A stretch of DNA of 64,000 nucleotides from Rhizopus arrhizus (lineage: Eukaryota; Mucoromycota; Mucoromycetes; Mucorales; Rhizopodaceae), in the NCBI GenBank assembly GCA_024220505.1, contig JAKZZE010000008.1, forward strand, positions 1,612,001-1,676,000, given 5' to 3'. Under the pieces are notes generated by a model, which was not told the DNA's origin, made no database searches, and worked only from the letters and a program-made list of their open reading frames with translations. This document shows positions 12,288-25,450 of this stretch, piece by piece; position 1 is the stretch's first letter, and each line of letters opens with the position of its first letter. The translations under genes were made by a program, and so were the position numbers.

Positions 12288-13546
12288 ATGAGTTCTTTTG
12301 GTCGACTTTATCGTGTTACTACTTATGGAGAATCCCACTGTAAAGGTGTTGGTGCCATTATTGATGGAGTTCCTCCTGGTATGGAATTAACAGAAGCCGA
12401 TATTCAACCTCAATTGACCCGTAGAAGACCTGGTCAAAGCAAACTGACTACGCCTGTAAGAATTAAAAAAAAAAATAGTTTGGATTCTTGAGAACAGAAG
12501 AAAAGAGGAGAGAAAGCTAACAGGGATTTTAGAGAGATGAAAAAGACAAGGTGACTATCATGTCAGGTACAGAATACGGTGTCACACTGGGTACACCTAT
12601 CGGTATCATGGTGCCCAACTTGGATCAACGACCCCACGATTACAGTGAGACTGACATCTACCCTCGTCCTTCGCACGCAGATTATACCTATCTTCAAAAG
12701 TACGGTGTGAAGGCCTCGTCAGGAGGTGGACGTGCATCAGCTCGTGAAACGATCGGTCGTGTCGCTGCTGGTGCTATTGCCGAGAAATATTTGCGTTTGG
12801 CTTACGGTGTAGAAATCGTGGCCTTTGCTTCCAGCGTAGGTAAGGCGGCTATGCCCTTCATCAACGAATTAGATCCTACACCAGAGCAATTGGAGTTCAT
12901 GAACACACTGACTCGTGAGGATGTGGATTCAGACATCTCTCGCTGTCCTGATCCAGCTACGGCTGAGGCCATGAAGCAGTTGATTGCTCAGAAATCGGAA
13001 GAAAAGGATTCCATCGGTGGTTCAGTGACCTGTGTGATTCGCAAGTGTCCTATCGGTTTAGGTGAACCTTGTTTCGATAAGCTTGAGGCCCTTTTGGCTC
13101 ATGCTATGCTTTCTATTCCTGCTACCAAGGGATTTGAATTTGGATCAGGTTTCAAGGGCACAAAGATGTCGGGTGGTCAGCACAATGATCCCTTCTATTT
13201 GAAGGAAGATGGCTCATTCGGCACAACCTCTAATCACTCTGGTGGTGTTCAAGGTGGTATCTCTAACGGCGAAAACATCTACTTTCGTGTTGCCTTCAAG
13301 CCTGCAGCTACTATCTCTCAAGATCAAACGACAGCAAGCTATGATGGTATCACTGGTGTTTTGGCTGCTAGAGGTCGTCATGATCCCTGTGTAGTCTCTA
13401 GAGCTGTCCCTATTGTTGAATCCATGGCTGCCCTTGTTATTATGGATGCTGCTTTACAACAGGAAGCACGTCAAGCTGCTGCTGCTAAATTACCCAGTAT
13501 CGATATTCATCATGCCTTATTAGGAAAGCCTCCCAAGAAAGATTAG
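12288..13546 (+). CDS. ARO2: Chorismate synthase
   Basis: Converts EPSP to chorismate, the last shikimate-pathway step, with reduced FMN; cytosolic. Exons 12288..12455 and 12533..13546 (393 aa), joined as KLTTP-RDEKDKV. The start [18 protein letters not shown] matches the conserved fungal N-terminus. Family signatures are complete: GESHC and GVPPGM (residues about 15-35), [57 protein letters not shown] and [18 protein letters not shown]. Length is close to the yeast enzyme. The fungal type carries its own flavin reductase activity, so it should be bifunctional. The 77-nt intron is purine-rich. Confidence 0.97.
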
Positions 13547-16500
13547 AAGTGTTTATATTATCTTGTTTCTTTTTGTATAATACAGTCTGTTTTATTTTTG
13601 TCTCTTGAATCAAAAAATGTTACTCATTTTTATGGTTAAAGTTTACATATGAGGTTCACTAAAGAATATAACCATCCTATCTTCATCATATCCGCCATCA
13701 CTCGTTTTCTATTAACATCACCAGACAAAGCAATAAGGCTAGTTTATTAATATATTCATGGTTGATTTCCTTAAAAGACCATCTCCATTTTCCAGCTTTT
13801 CTAATAAGATTGGTTATCGCGGCAAAATTTATTATGTCGGTAGGGTTCGATCAAGATAGATTCCCGTACTTGTGTCTGTTTTCATAAACATCACACTAAA
13901 AACAAATCATTTGCTGTCATCCATAAAGATTGAGTTCCTTATGAAAGCAATCGTAGCCAAACACAGCCAGCGAAATCCTCCAGAAATATATTAGCTCATC
14001 TTCTGTCCAAAGTGCGCCATTTGGAATCATCGGCGCTATACAAAAAATATTTCCTCTCTGCTTTCATTTCACTTACCCATCTTGCCTTTCATACCATCGG
14101 CTCACTCCATACACCATCTATCCGTTCCATTCGAGTTCAATCACAAACAGAAGGAGGTCCCTCAAAATGTCCATTTTGATCTATCCATCGTCCAAAGATC
14201 AATCTGCTTTATCCGAGACACATGAGAAGCCCTTGCTGCTTGCTCTGACATACTTCTTTGCACTAGACACTTGGTTTCAACATTCAGCATTGGATAATTA
14301 GAAAAACGACTACGGATACAGGCAACTGAGTTTCAAGATGGATGCAATGTTTTTTTTTTTTTTACTATTGAAAGACAACCCGTTCCTCAACTTTTTTTTT
14401 TTTTTTGCTGGTCAGTGAGCAAAGGCCTTGACAGGTTGAGAAAAAGAAGGGTCAGCATGAAGTGGATTTCAGTAGACAAAAAGAGATGATTGTATTCGTT
14501 TTTATAAACAAGACAGATGCAGTGTCGTCATGGATGGGCTCATGGTCCTAGCAGTAGATAGTATATTGGGTGGGGAGAGAAAGTTATGAACGAGTGTGCT
14601 TTTCAAAAGTAAAAATTACGTAATTATCCCATTTCATGTGCATCTATTCATCTCACTACATATCCTTCATGGTAGGTTGGGTGCCTATGCTGAGTTTACT
14701 TTTTTAAATGAATTAAAATCTTTGCCATGCTGAGCGTCATGAACATAAGCCGAGGAACTTGGCATAAGGGGACCAAGCCAAGTCCTTTTGGATGAATGCA
14801 AATGATTTTGATTACAGAAAAGAAATGATAGTAAAAAGCCTTGTTGCTCGTTCATCAAACGATACCGAGTTACCCTAAAATAAGCTAATAAATAGCATAT
14901 CCCCACAAGAAAAAAAAAATAAAGATTTATTGTTACCTAAAATCTACAAGAAAAAAAAAAGGGGGAAGAGTCGGAAGGTTTGAGTTGCCAGCGGATACTT
15001 CCGTAACCACTGTCCTCATCCTGTTGTGTATGGGGTTGTGTCAAGATGAGGGGTCGAATGGGACCCATATTCAATGTATATCCTATGTGTAGACGTCTAT
15101 ACTGACGACGGCCGTTCATGGACCCGATTTTTCCCCATCCATTTTCTATCGGATTCCGAAGTGTTTAGGAAAGGGGAGGTTTAGGCAAAATGTAATATAG
15201 CAACAAAGATAAAGAAATACTGTTAGAACTTGGTATCTCTTTATTAAGTTAAGATAACTATGATACGGATAAAGAATTAGGATAGATTTATAATCAACTT
15301 GACAGAATAGACGATTACTATTTCTAATTATTAGTTTAGCCTGTTCCTAGCTTGTATTATCAATTATGCTATTGGGATGGACATAGGACTATTTAAGGAG
15401 ACGGTACGGATGAACATAAAAATCTTTAGTTCCGTGATTGGATATCATTGCTAATAATAGTATCTCAGTCAGGCTAAATGTTTTCATGATTAAGGATGAT
15501 CCGGTAAGTAATTATTATTCCTTATTCAACATGCTCATATTATCAATAAACTAAATTACAACCATGTCATCTTATTTGACTATGTGAAGTTAATATGAAT
15601 AAAGCTTAATATAAAAATCTAATCAAAGTATTTCATTGATCTGTGTTGGGGAATAATGTTATAAATGATTCCAAGTTATGTCAGCATATTATTCAGGATC
15701 ATATCTGATTCCTTTTACTAAAATAAAGTGATTATAATCTTATGTATCCTTAACACGATGGGATGGCGAAACACACCTCTCTTCAAAGATCTCATCTTTC
15801 ACGAATGGGTCACCACGTTTCAATACACAGGCGCTTTATCAAGTGATATCCCTGATCCTAAAACAATTTGCCCTTCCCCTGATTTACGTTTCTGACGTCC
15901 AAATCACTCATTCTCCTCTTTCCATACCCCGATGGCCAGCGCACAAGACTTTGTGGGTTAAAGTAGGTCCGGCCTCCATTTACGGAGCAGTACGCGAGAT
16001 CTCTCTGGTTTCAACAGGACACTTGTCTGTCCAAATCACTTGCATCTTCACTGTTCAATCTCAAGCTAACAAGTATCTTTGTCTTTACCCAATTTCATCT
16101 TTATTTGTGTTTTTTTGACCAAAAAGAAAAAAAGAGAGAGAGAGAGAGAGCGCATGGACAAGGATCGAAGCTGTTGTTGAGAGTAGTGATATGATGGGCG
16201 TTGCTGTAGAGCCAAGAGAATGTTGCTTTAATCGAAGTTTTTAATTATCCTTCATGGCACGGTCTTTATGTCCCTACTGCTATCGCTCGCGATAGTGGTT
16301 CCTCAAGGAACTGTGTAGAACGTCCGATGAAGTGATCCTTTGCCCTATCATGGCCCCCCATTCGATCCTTGAAGACTCTCATAGCTCTAGGTACCTTTGA
16401 TTGCGGCTGGTGCACGAGAAGTGCAAACAGGCCGATTGAGTGGTGAGTTCTCGACTAGAGCATGGGGACCGAGCATCAGGAATGGATAGCCCAGAATGAA

Positions 16501-17101
16501 CATTGGGTGTAAGAACACTGCAAGATAGGGACCAAATCCGAATAGGATAAAAAGAAGGGACAGCAGATGTAGCTCTAAAGCGACTTTTTCAATCAAGCTG
16601 AAGGATACTTTATCTTCAGCTGTCCGTCCTACAATAGGAGGGGATCTGGAAGATCGAACAGAGCTACATTGATGGTGTATTTGTCTTTTGTGTTTCTTTA
16701 GGTGACAAACCTACAGCTACAATTGAGCCAGTTACTTTACATGTGACATCTTCCATCATACTAAACCCATGCCACAAATGTATCTCACAGCACGTTACGA
16801 TTGCACTATGAGTGTCAGTATTCAAAAAACAAGACTCAATAAAGGTACTGGAATCTGAAGGACATACTTTATAGGACATGCTAGATGAGTGACGCAAAAT
16901 AAAAGCTTAGGAATGGAGAGATAGAGTAAGCTAGAGATACAAAGTCCTCTGAGCACATCCTCATGAATCATGCAATTGTTAAAAAGCCTCACAGTGGACT
17001 CTAAACTCAACGCCTTCGTGACTGTCTATTTTGATTTCAAATCATTCTCTGACCTTCTTTTTTTTTTTTTTTTTTACTTTGTACCAGCAAACCGTCAAAG
17101 A
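13547..17101. other. Gene-poor stretch with decayed coding-like fragments
   Basis: No intact gene found in 3.5 kb. Plus-strand pieces look once-coding. MVDFLKRPSPFSSFSNKIGY starts at an ATG at 13758 and hits a stop soon after. NTPLFKDLIFHEWVTTFQ lies at about 15768-15822. FSIKLKDTLSSAVRPTI lies at about 16580-16630. Order and flavour recall a fungal arrestin-like protein, but stops and frame changes intervene and no exon chain works. Minus-strand open frames here appear to be shadows. Also present are a (GA)n run at 16131-16150, poly-T tracts near 14350 and 14391, and a poly-T tract at 17059-17075 just before ZPR1. Confidence 0.35.
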
Positions 17102-18578
17102 ATGTCAGAGCCTATTTTTGTAGATCTCAGTGAAAGCAAACCTACTGAAATTGAAAGTTTATGTATGAAATGTCAAGAAAATGTAAGCCAGTGGACATGC
17201 ATAAGCCAAATTATGTTGACATGTTGTTTTGGTTAGGGCGTAACTCGTATCTTGCTTTCAAAGATTCCTCACTTCAAGTAAATGAGAAAGATACAAACTG
17301 ATGTTTTGATACTAAACGATATTAGGGAAATCATCATTATGGCATTCGAGTGCCCTCACTGTGGTTTCCGTAATAACGAACTTCAAAGTGCTGGTGTGGT
17401 GAACGAAAGAGGCCATACGATCACACTCTCTATCCAAAACAAAGAGGTAAATAAAAAAAAAAGCGAGAGGGGTCAATCAAAAGGTAAATCGGCTGAACTC
17501 ACGCATCAAAAAGGACTTGAACCGTCAATTAGTGAAATCCGACTATTGTGCTGTCAAGTTTCTTGAGCTCGATATGGAAATTCCTGCCAACAATGACCGT
17601 GGTCTGCTGACGACCGTGGAAGGATTGGTAAGCAACGCGATAGATGATCTGGCAGCGGGCCAACCTGTCCGTAAAGCGATGGATGAAGCAGTCTACAATC
17701 GTATTGAAGAGATTTTGGCCACGATGAACGAGTACAGGGAAGGTAGACCGTTTACGATCGTCTTGGATGATCCTTCGGGTAACTCTTATGCCGAAAACCG
17801 CTGTCTTCCTAACCAAGATCCTCAAATCAAATTGAGATGGTACACACGTACGCCTGAACAGCAGGCCTTCCTTGGTCTTCAGAATGACCAAACGCCTGCG
17901 GAAGAGGCTGCTGAACGTGTGATCAAGGCCACTGCATCTGAAATGGTCAATGAAAAGGGCTTGCCCGAAGTCATGTCCTTCCCTGCCAACTGTCCAAGCT
18001 GTAACGGACCTTGTTCGACCAATATGCACATGATGGAAATTCCTCACTTTAAGGAGGTGGTCATCATGGCAACCAACTGTGAACACTGTGGCTATAAGAG
18101 TAATGAAGTAAAGGCGGGTGGATCGATTTCTGATAAGGGTAGAAGGATCACGCTGAAGATGACAGAGGCTGAAGATTTGTCAAGAGATATTCTCAAATCA
18201 GAGACCTGTGGTTTGAGCATCCCAGAAATCGATCTTGAATTGACACAGGGCACCTTGGGCGGTCGATTCACAACCGTCGAAGGCTTGCTCAGACAAGTTC
18301 ACGATGAATTACAGGGTCGTGCTCCCTTCATTCAAGGTGACTCTGGTACAGATGAAAGCAAGCAAAAATGGACAAACTTTTTGGATAGCGTAAACAAGGT
18401 TGCTGATGGCAAAATGTTTCCTGTTACACTCATCATCAACGATCCCTTGGCTAACTCATACCTTCAAAACCTTTATGCTCCTGATGACGATCCAGAAATG
18501 ACGATTGAAGATTATGAACGTGATTGGGAAACGAATGAGGAATTGGGTTTGAACGACATGAAAGTAGACAATTATTAG
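17102..18578 (+). CDS. ZPR1: ZPR1 zinc-finger protein (eEF1A-folding factor)
   Basis: Conserved protein with two zinc-finger/ZPR1-domain repeats. It assists eEF1A biogenesis and in animals shuttles to the nucleus on growth signals. Exons 17102..17182, 17237..17277, 17326..17446 and 17514..18578 (435 aa). The first zinc-binding unit, CMKC...CPHC, is split across exons 1-3 (IESLCMKCQENGVTRILLSK, then ECPHCGFRNNE). The second is CPSC...CEHCGYKSNE. Each is followed by the alpha/beta domain with E-I-P-E-L/I-type strands and LTTVEGL or FTTVEGL. NSY motifs close both repeats (DPSGNSYAE, DPLANSYLQ). Length matches the family. Four exons were needed to recover the N-terminal finger; the first three are short. 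Confidence 0.95.
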
Positions 18579-21500
18579 TTTATTTCAAATGCTATTGTAC
18601 ATGAGAATAAAAAATAGAGAAACCATCCCCCTTTTTTTTTATGGGCTGATCAGTAAGCAAACTTTGATTTTTGTTGTGAACAAGGAAAAAAAAAAAAAGA
18701 GTTTGGATGATAGGCTTTGAGAGATCAAAGGACATGAGCAGGCTTGTTTCATGACTGTATTCGCATCAGAATCCAACATGTAAATTATTTTATGCAAAAC
18801 AAGACACAAATACCTTTTAATGGGAGTCTCACAGGAAGCTTTATTGGGAATTGAATCACGTACCTGACCGTGCTCAATCTCGAATGGGCACAGACGACCG
18901 CATAGCAAATGAACAGTCCAGTGTGTTTAATGATGACAAAATAAGCAAGGACCACCCCCTGAGACTTTCATTTGATAGCCCTCTTTGTATCGACATGAAT
19001 TAAAGTCAACATCCGTGATCTTTTTGTCTGGCAAAGAAGACGGATGCTGATGAACATTGACATTTAAGGTTTGTAGAACGATGCATGTCCAGTTGGTGTA
19101 ACCATCGTAACACGGACGACTCTGGAAAAAAATAGCACGTGTCAAGACCAAGACTGAAGAGAAATACGCGTCATCATGAACAGCGCTGGCCTGGCCTGGA
19201 TGATTTATTATTTTCTGTAGGTGTTTGAATCTATCCGAGAAAATACGGGTAGGACTCGTCCAGGGATGCTGTCTAGGGCATTGGATCAGGTACTTGTCAA
19301 AAAGACCAGATGAAACCGAGATTTTTTTTTTTACCGCAAAATACCATGAATCACCCTCTTGGACATGCCTGTTCTTTCAGGCCATGAATTCAACGTGTCA
19401 TCCTTTAGCGACCTATCGAAAAATGTCTTTAGACACTCTGAAAAGTGGACCTGTCTCTTTTGGCTTCACTGATTCCCCCAAGAAATTTCAAAGTACCGAC
19501 ACAGCTTTGTGCTGGGGCATCTATTTTTCTACAAGAAATGAAAACAAGAGGGAAATAAAGATCGTTTGAAGTGTTGATACATGGCATGATGAATGACAAA
19601 GAAATGGGCTTGATTTGTATTGATCTTTTAGTCAATTGAATAAAGTGATTTTTAAACTTTCCGGTTCCTCCCATGCTGTGATCAGGTCATTTTTTTTTTT
19701 TTTTTCAATTACACTGAGGATGAATGGTAGATGTTTATAACAAAAAAGAAGAAGCAAAGAGAGAGAGATAAACACTGGGAATAGTCTAGTCAAAGAAAAT
19801 TTATGGTTTATATCATCCTATAAAGCAAAGAGAGATAGAGCAGATCTAAAAGAAAGTCTTGTAAAACTTTTTACAAGAAAATAGATGAATCAGATAAGGA
19901 TTACACAAATATTAAAGCTATCGAACGTATGGTCTTCAAGTGTGGGTGATATACTCCGACCCTTATGCTGTGAGACAGTAAATAAGATTCTATATGATGC
20001 TATGATGGTTGTTATGGTAGCGAGACGGACTTGGAATATTCTACAAAATAAAAATCATGGCTTTGAAAGGGAGACAAAAAAAGTATAGTTTTGAAAACAA
20101 AAGGCATCTTTACAGAGCTATTCGTGTAGAAAAAAAAAAAAATGGCATGATTTTGAAACCAAGAGTTATGATCTGACTTGTAAATATATTTAGTTGTTGA
20201 ATCATCTTTTTGATCATTCAACCGAAAAATAGTTTCTTTCAAAGTCATCCTAATGAGACTTATCAACCTTGCCTTAAAGAGATATCTTTAGTTAATTTTT
20301 TAATATAAAACATGGTCTTGATGGACTTTTAATGTATGTGATCAATAAATAAAGTCTTAAAATAAGAAACAAATGCGGGGTGATGTATTTTAATTTAAAG
20401 GAGTTTTAACCATCCTAAAGAGTTATTTCACTCTAATTCATTAAACGACATAATTACTATGGTATTACCATAATGAGTCCACAATAATAAAACTATCCAG
20501 TCACATGTGCATCCTTTTTCTGTGAAATGTTTGTTCGGGAAAGATTCAGATTTGTGTGGGGAAATTAAGCTGTACACTTTCTTTTTCCCGCATTTATCCG
20601 GCTTTCCCTCCTCTTTTTTTTTTTTTTATTGACAAGAATAAGATGGCTTCATTTAAATTTTTTTTTTTTGTGGGGCAAAGTTGGATAGGGAAATATTCTT
20701 TAAAGGAAGAGAATAAAAGTTTTCTACTGTTTTCTCTTTTTATAAGAAAGAGAGAGAGAGAGAGATTCACAAAAGAATTCGGGAAATTTTAATAATGGAC
20801 TTGTAATATCCGATGCATATTTTTCCCACCTTGAATATCAAATGTTGTACACATACACACATGTATTATATATAAAAAATTGAAATGGCTGCAGATAGGC
20901 TAGGTTAAAGCTAAGCCCAAATGAAAATGAGATAAAAAGAGGGTTTATTATTCAATACATGACGATGCATACAGATTACATCCACCTGTCTTTTACAAGA
21001 CGTGTCTATCTTTTACAAGATCGTTACACATAACTTTATTTTCATTTGAAATGCCCTTATTCACAGTCCAGTGATTTAAATATCATCTTCTCATCATCCC
21101 ACACTTCTTTAAAGCAAGTTCCAGTCTCACTATTTATCAGTGAATGATTAAAACCATATTATTATTTTTTCTTGTGGGATTATTTTTATGGTTTATCCTT
21201 TTCTGAATAAGCCGTAATGATGATACTTTTATGACTGAATTGATCCCACGTAATGGTAAGAGTATGAAAGAGTTTATTTGGATAGAATCAATTATCTTTT
21301 TAATCCATGTCTCAAAAACTTGAATGGCAGTGAATGAATGCTATTGAAAAAGTGGATGATTTTATCTTGTTTTTTTTCTCAGTGACCGAGGTATTCAACC
21401 TAACCTTAAATGATGCCTATATAACTCTCACTCTCCTTTCTTTGGATATTAAAGAAAGTAATCCACCTTGTAAACTTGGTTACTACAGAGCACTTACTCC

Positions 21501-22511
21501 TTTTGATTTACTTACACAAATAGACTGACAAATATAGACAGATTTACCTTTTCTGTCACAATAAAATAATATACCTTTTCAATTATACACTGTATAAATT
21601 CAACACATCCTATTCAGTACAATACACAGTTTTATTACAAATAACAATTCAGAGTAAGGAGCATGAGAGGATCACTGAATGATTCAACTCCGAAACTTGT
21701 TTGTGTGTGAAATTAGGATGAAATTTGATTGGATAAATTAAAAGCACGGACGTAAATAAAAAGGAAATAAGAAAGGGGGTGAAAAAAAGTGATTTTCATA
21801 TGTTTTTATTTTCCTAAATAAATTTCCATTTGAAAGCAAAATAAAATAATAATCTCTCTTTTATTATTAATTCAAAACGTCTGATTTTTTTTTATATCAA
21901 AATTGCGTGATGAATATTCGGAATGAGAATTAAAAAAAAAAAAAAAAATTAGTGCAGATAAAAAAGTAAAGGATTTGAAAGGGGAAAATGGGTGAGTGAG
22001 AGTGAGAGACACATGCAAAGAAATAAAAAAAAGCGGAATTTATCAAAAAGTTATAAGCCGACGATCTGGAATTAGAAATTATATTACCCCACACGAATGC
22101 CTAAGGAGACAAAAGTGCAAGTGATATGGGAGCAGATAAGCGAAAAAAAAAAAAAAAAAAAATTTTTATAATTATTTCATAATCTCCCTATCTTTCTTTT
22201 TTATTATCAAGTCTATCTTTTTGATAAAATAGATTTTATCTCTCTCTCTCTCTCTTTTACTCTTTTTCTTTTATTTATTGACTATTGAATTGCTTATATA
22301 ATCTTTTCACACATTATTTTTTATGTTTACTTTTTTCCACACAAATATTGGATTGCGTGTGAAATGTGAAATTCAATTTCCTTTTTCGGTTATCGTCTAT
22401 ATCTTTTTCGGATGTGGAGTTCAATGTCTCACCTTATAAACCATACCCCCCAAATGAGTTTATCCCCCCCCTATCTCAACTGATCATAACCCCACTTCCT
22501 GATTTTGAAAA
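18579..22511. other. Long gene-free region upstream of the Mig1/CreA-like gene
   Basis: About 3.9 kb with no supported gene. On the minus strand at about 19140-18930 a frame reads CYDGYTNWTCIVLQTLNVNV then PDKKITDVDFNSCRYKEGYQ after a possible TTCCAG acceptor. It has cysteines and a protein-like composition, but I found no start and no downstream exon. The remainder is AT-rich with poly-A/poly-T, GA and CT microsatellites (20748-20764, 22240-22256). It may include long 5' regulatory sequence for the zinc-finger gene. Confidence 0.45.
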
Positions 22512-22519
22512 TATATAAA
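22512..22519 (+). promoter_or_regulatory. TATA box of the C2H2 gene
   Basis: TATATAAA 70 nt upstream of the ATG, followed by an almost pure C/T leader (22520-22570). Confidence 0.5.
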
Positions 22520-22581
22520 TCCCCCCCCCTCCCCTTTTTTTTATTTTTTTTTTTTAAATTTTTTTTCTTTCACTGTTCATC

Positions 22582-23220
22582 ATGTCTACACCATTTTATA
22601 GTTCAATTCAATTAAATAGTACACCAAAGAAACCTATTGCACCTGTTGATAAGGCTAATATTCCAAGACCTTACAAGTGTCCTATTTGTCCTAAATCATT
22701 CTATCGACTCGAACATCAAACTCGTCATATTCGTACTCACACTGGAGAGAAGCCTCATCCTTGTACCTTTCCTGGTTGTATCAAACGATTCTCTCGTTCG
22801 GATGAACTCACTCGTCATGTTCGTATTCATACCTGTCCAAACAAGAGAAGAGTACGCAAGAATACAAAAGATGCCAAGATTATCATTCAACATCAACCCA
22901 TCATTCGTTCCATGCCACCTTCACCTGCTCTTTCTGCCAGTTCACACTTTTCACAAGATAATGAAGACATCATCACTCCCAATCAATCTCCTACATTATC
23001 CCCCACTACTATCCTTACACCTCTTGGATCACCTAAAATGACGTCTATTAAATTAGCACCTTTAGAATGTACGATGGAAATACGTCCTATGCATACACCT
23101 TCAGATAGCTCAAGTCTCTTGGAACTTTTAGATCGACCTCCACAAGCTCGCGTTTTACCCCCTATTTCAATGCCATCAGCTACCACACTACCATCCATTC
23201 ATTCTATTCTTCCTTTTTAA
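22582..23220 (+). CDS. Mig1/CreA-like C2H2 zinc-finger transcription factor
   Basis: Single-exon DNA-binding protein of 212 aa with two adjacent fingers near the N-terminus (about residues 33-83). Finger one is [21 protein letters not shown], linked by TGEKPH to finger two, [20 protein letters not shown]. The linker and the RLEHQTRH / RSDELTRH recognition helices are those of the Mig1/CreA glucose-repressor group, which binds GC boxes. The rest is low-complexity, proline/serine-rich ([17 protein letters not shown]) with repeated SP/TP sites that could be phosphorylated, ending PSIHSILPF. It is much shorter than ascomycete Mig1/CreA. The family role is carbon catabolite repression; whether this one does that is inference. 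Confidence 0.85.
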   Translation: MSTPFYSSIQLNSTPKKPIAPVDKANIPRPYKCPICPKSFYRLEHQTRHIRTHTGEKPHPCTFPGCIKRFSRSDELTRHVRIHTCPNKRRVRKNTKDAKIIIQHQPIIRSMPPSPALSASSHFSQDNEDIITPNQSPTLSPTTILTPLGSPKMTSIKLAPLECTMEIRPMHTPSDSSSLLELLDRPPQARVLPPISMPSATTLPSIHSILPF

Positions 23221-24844
23221 AAAAAAATAATTCATCTTGCATTCTTTGTAGAACAATCACTCCCCCCCCCCTTTCCTTACTCCTTTGATCTCCTTTATTG
23301 TATAGATTCCCCCTTTCTATTGCTTTTTTTGTATGTGTACATATTTTTAGAATAAAAAAAAAATATTAAATAAGCAATCCTTTTCCGTCTTTCAACAACA
23401 ATTGAATCTTTTTCCCACTTTTTCCCGATAAACACATTTCATTGGTTCATTCTCAAGGGTCTAGAAAAAAAATGACTTGATTTCATTGGATAACCTATCA
23501 AGGGCTTTTCTTTTTCTCTCTTTTTTTTTTTTTTTGTCCCCCACATGTACCCTATTAAAGTTTTTTTTTTTTTTTTTCTGATCCCTCATTTTGGGTGAAA
23601 CAGTGTTGTATAAAATAAGGTGATGTGTGTGCTTATATGATTATCCATTTGATTCTTAATCAATACAATATCTCCGTTCCATGATGTAAATTTAACAGAA
23701 TTTCATTGGCTTTTCCCTGAATCTGTATTAAAACACATGTTTCTTTGCTAATCGTCCATATTTAGTAATCTTTTTATATAGCACTCAATCGGATAAGTCG
23801 GAACTCATTCCCCGTATTAACAATTATCTGATTTTGTAATTGAGTTAAAAGTGGACATGTCATAAAAAAAAAGAGAAAGACTTTACAATTTCTAATTCAT
23901 TGTTATCTTCCCCCCCCCCAAAAAAAAAGAAAAACAAGGGGGGTTATAGAAAAAAAGATAAGAAGGGGTCTTTTAGTCACAAAACATGAATCATAATGTA
24001 GGGCCAGAATCTTTGCATATCTGTAGTACATTACATTTATGCGAACCCTGAAAAAAAAAAAAAACAATCCTTTTTTAGAATGATGACAACAAACAATAAA
24101 GAGAGAAAAGTGATGGTTTGGTCTGAATGAAGATCGATATTCATGCTGATGAGTGAAAAGCATCGATTAAAACCGGGGAAAGAAAAATACATGAATTGAC
24201 TCTCTCTTTTTCCGTACTTTTCCGATTAAAATGATAATAAGAGAAAATAGAAAAGATTGGGTTGATCTACACATAAAAAGGTTTTTTTTTTTTCCCTCAA
24301 AAAAAAAAAATCATGACGATTCATTTATAAAACATGAGTCGTTTTTTTTTTTATTAGTGTCAATCTATCACTGTATGTTACATTATTTAAAATCACCCCT
24401 CTTTTTTTATTTTAAAATGGAGATGAAAGATGTGGGACAATGATAACGTCTTTTTTTAGCCAATGATTTACGACATGCAGCATTCCCTTTGAAGATGATA
24501 TGAAGCGGAACATCAATCCTACTTTCCCCACAGTGAATAAAGAAAGAAAAAGAGAGAAAGAGAGAGAGAGAGAGAGAGATGGTTTGATGGAAAAAAGAGT
24601 GACTGGTACAGTGAATATATTAAATCATCCCACAATAATAAAAAGACTATCTCTTATCAAAAATCAATCCTTTCCTTTTTTGTAGTTAAAATTAATGCCT
24701 TTAAAAAGAAAAATCATTTTAGATACACGCGATTTATTTGTGTAATTGAACTTTAAAAAAGTTGACTGTGAAAAAGAGAGAAAGAAAGGATACGTTTTGA
24801 AAGAGGATGAATAAAAAAAGATTTTTTTTTTTTGCTTGTTCCTG

Positions 24845-24878
24845 AATTCATACAATAGAATTCATACAATAGAATTCA
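24845..24878. repeat. 14-bp tandem repeat
   Basis: About 2.5 copies of ATAGAATTCATACA; each contains an EcoRI-type GAATTC palindrome. Confidence 0.85.
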
Positions 24879-25002
24879 CACGTCTTGTTCTTTTACACAT
24901 CTTTTATTATTTAGCAATTGAACTAATTAAATTTAAAATAATCTCTTGAATTTCAACATAAAAGATCAACCCATACGTTTACTTTATTCAACTAAAATAC
25001 AA

Positions 25003-25020
25003 GTGACTTTTAAAAGTCAC
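25003..25020. repeat. 18-bp perfect palindrome
   Basis: GTGACTTTTAAAAGTCAC is its own reverse complement. It lies in non-coding sequence about 800 nt upstream of the kinase gene. Could be a dimeric protein-binding site; function unknown. Confidence 0.8.
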
Positions 25021-25450
25021 AGAAACAGTGGATTCACTGCATGAATTAAAGCATACATTTCAATAGTTTAGGTTTAAAATAATATGTTGTAGTAATTACA
25101 GTTTGATATATAAAAAACAAACCTTCTTTATCATCAGTAACCTCTTTTCACTGTAACATTATAAACAAGCAGTAATTTAAACAGACTCCTTTTCATCAAA
25201 TAAACAATTCATCAGTTTATCAACTTTCTTTTTATACTTCACTTCTCCTTCACCTCATGTTTCTATCAGAAATCACAAGAAATGCTTAAAGAGTTAAAAA
25301 AGTACCCAACACGAGTTGTATTCTAGCGCTTGTGATCACCTATTGGATGATAAAAGTTCTTTATTCCTTTCAAACATGCTTTCTATTTCTTAATTGTGCA
25401 GTCTACTGTGCTCACAGCTGACTTTCTTGGTATCCACCGCGTCAAAGGAG

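Larger units (their letters stand above)
23221..25450. other. Gene-free AT-rich region
   Basis: About 2.2 kb between the C2H2 gene and the element upstream of the kinase gene. It holds many poly-A/T runs, a C9 run at 23911-23919, a (GA)n run at 24549-24579 and the minisatellite at 24845-24878. No gene recognised. Confidence 0.6.

Noticed and set aside
14685..15119. Two minus-strand small ORFs (73 and 60 aa)
   Set aside because: No motif, no splice partners and opposite to the strand of other coding-like pieces in this stretch.
17529..18086. 185-aa open frame antisense to ZPR1
   Set aside because: It is the complement of the well-supported ZPR1 coding exon, with no motif of its own.
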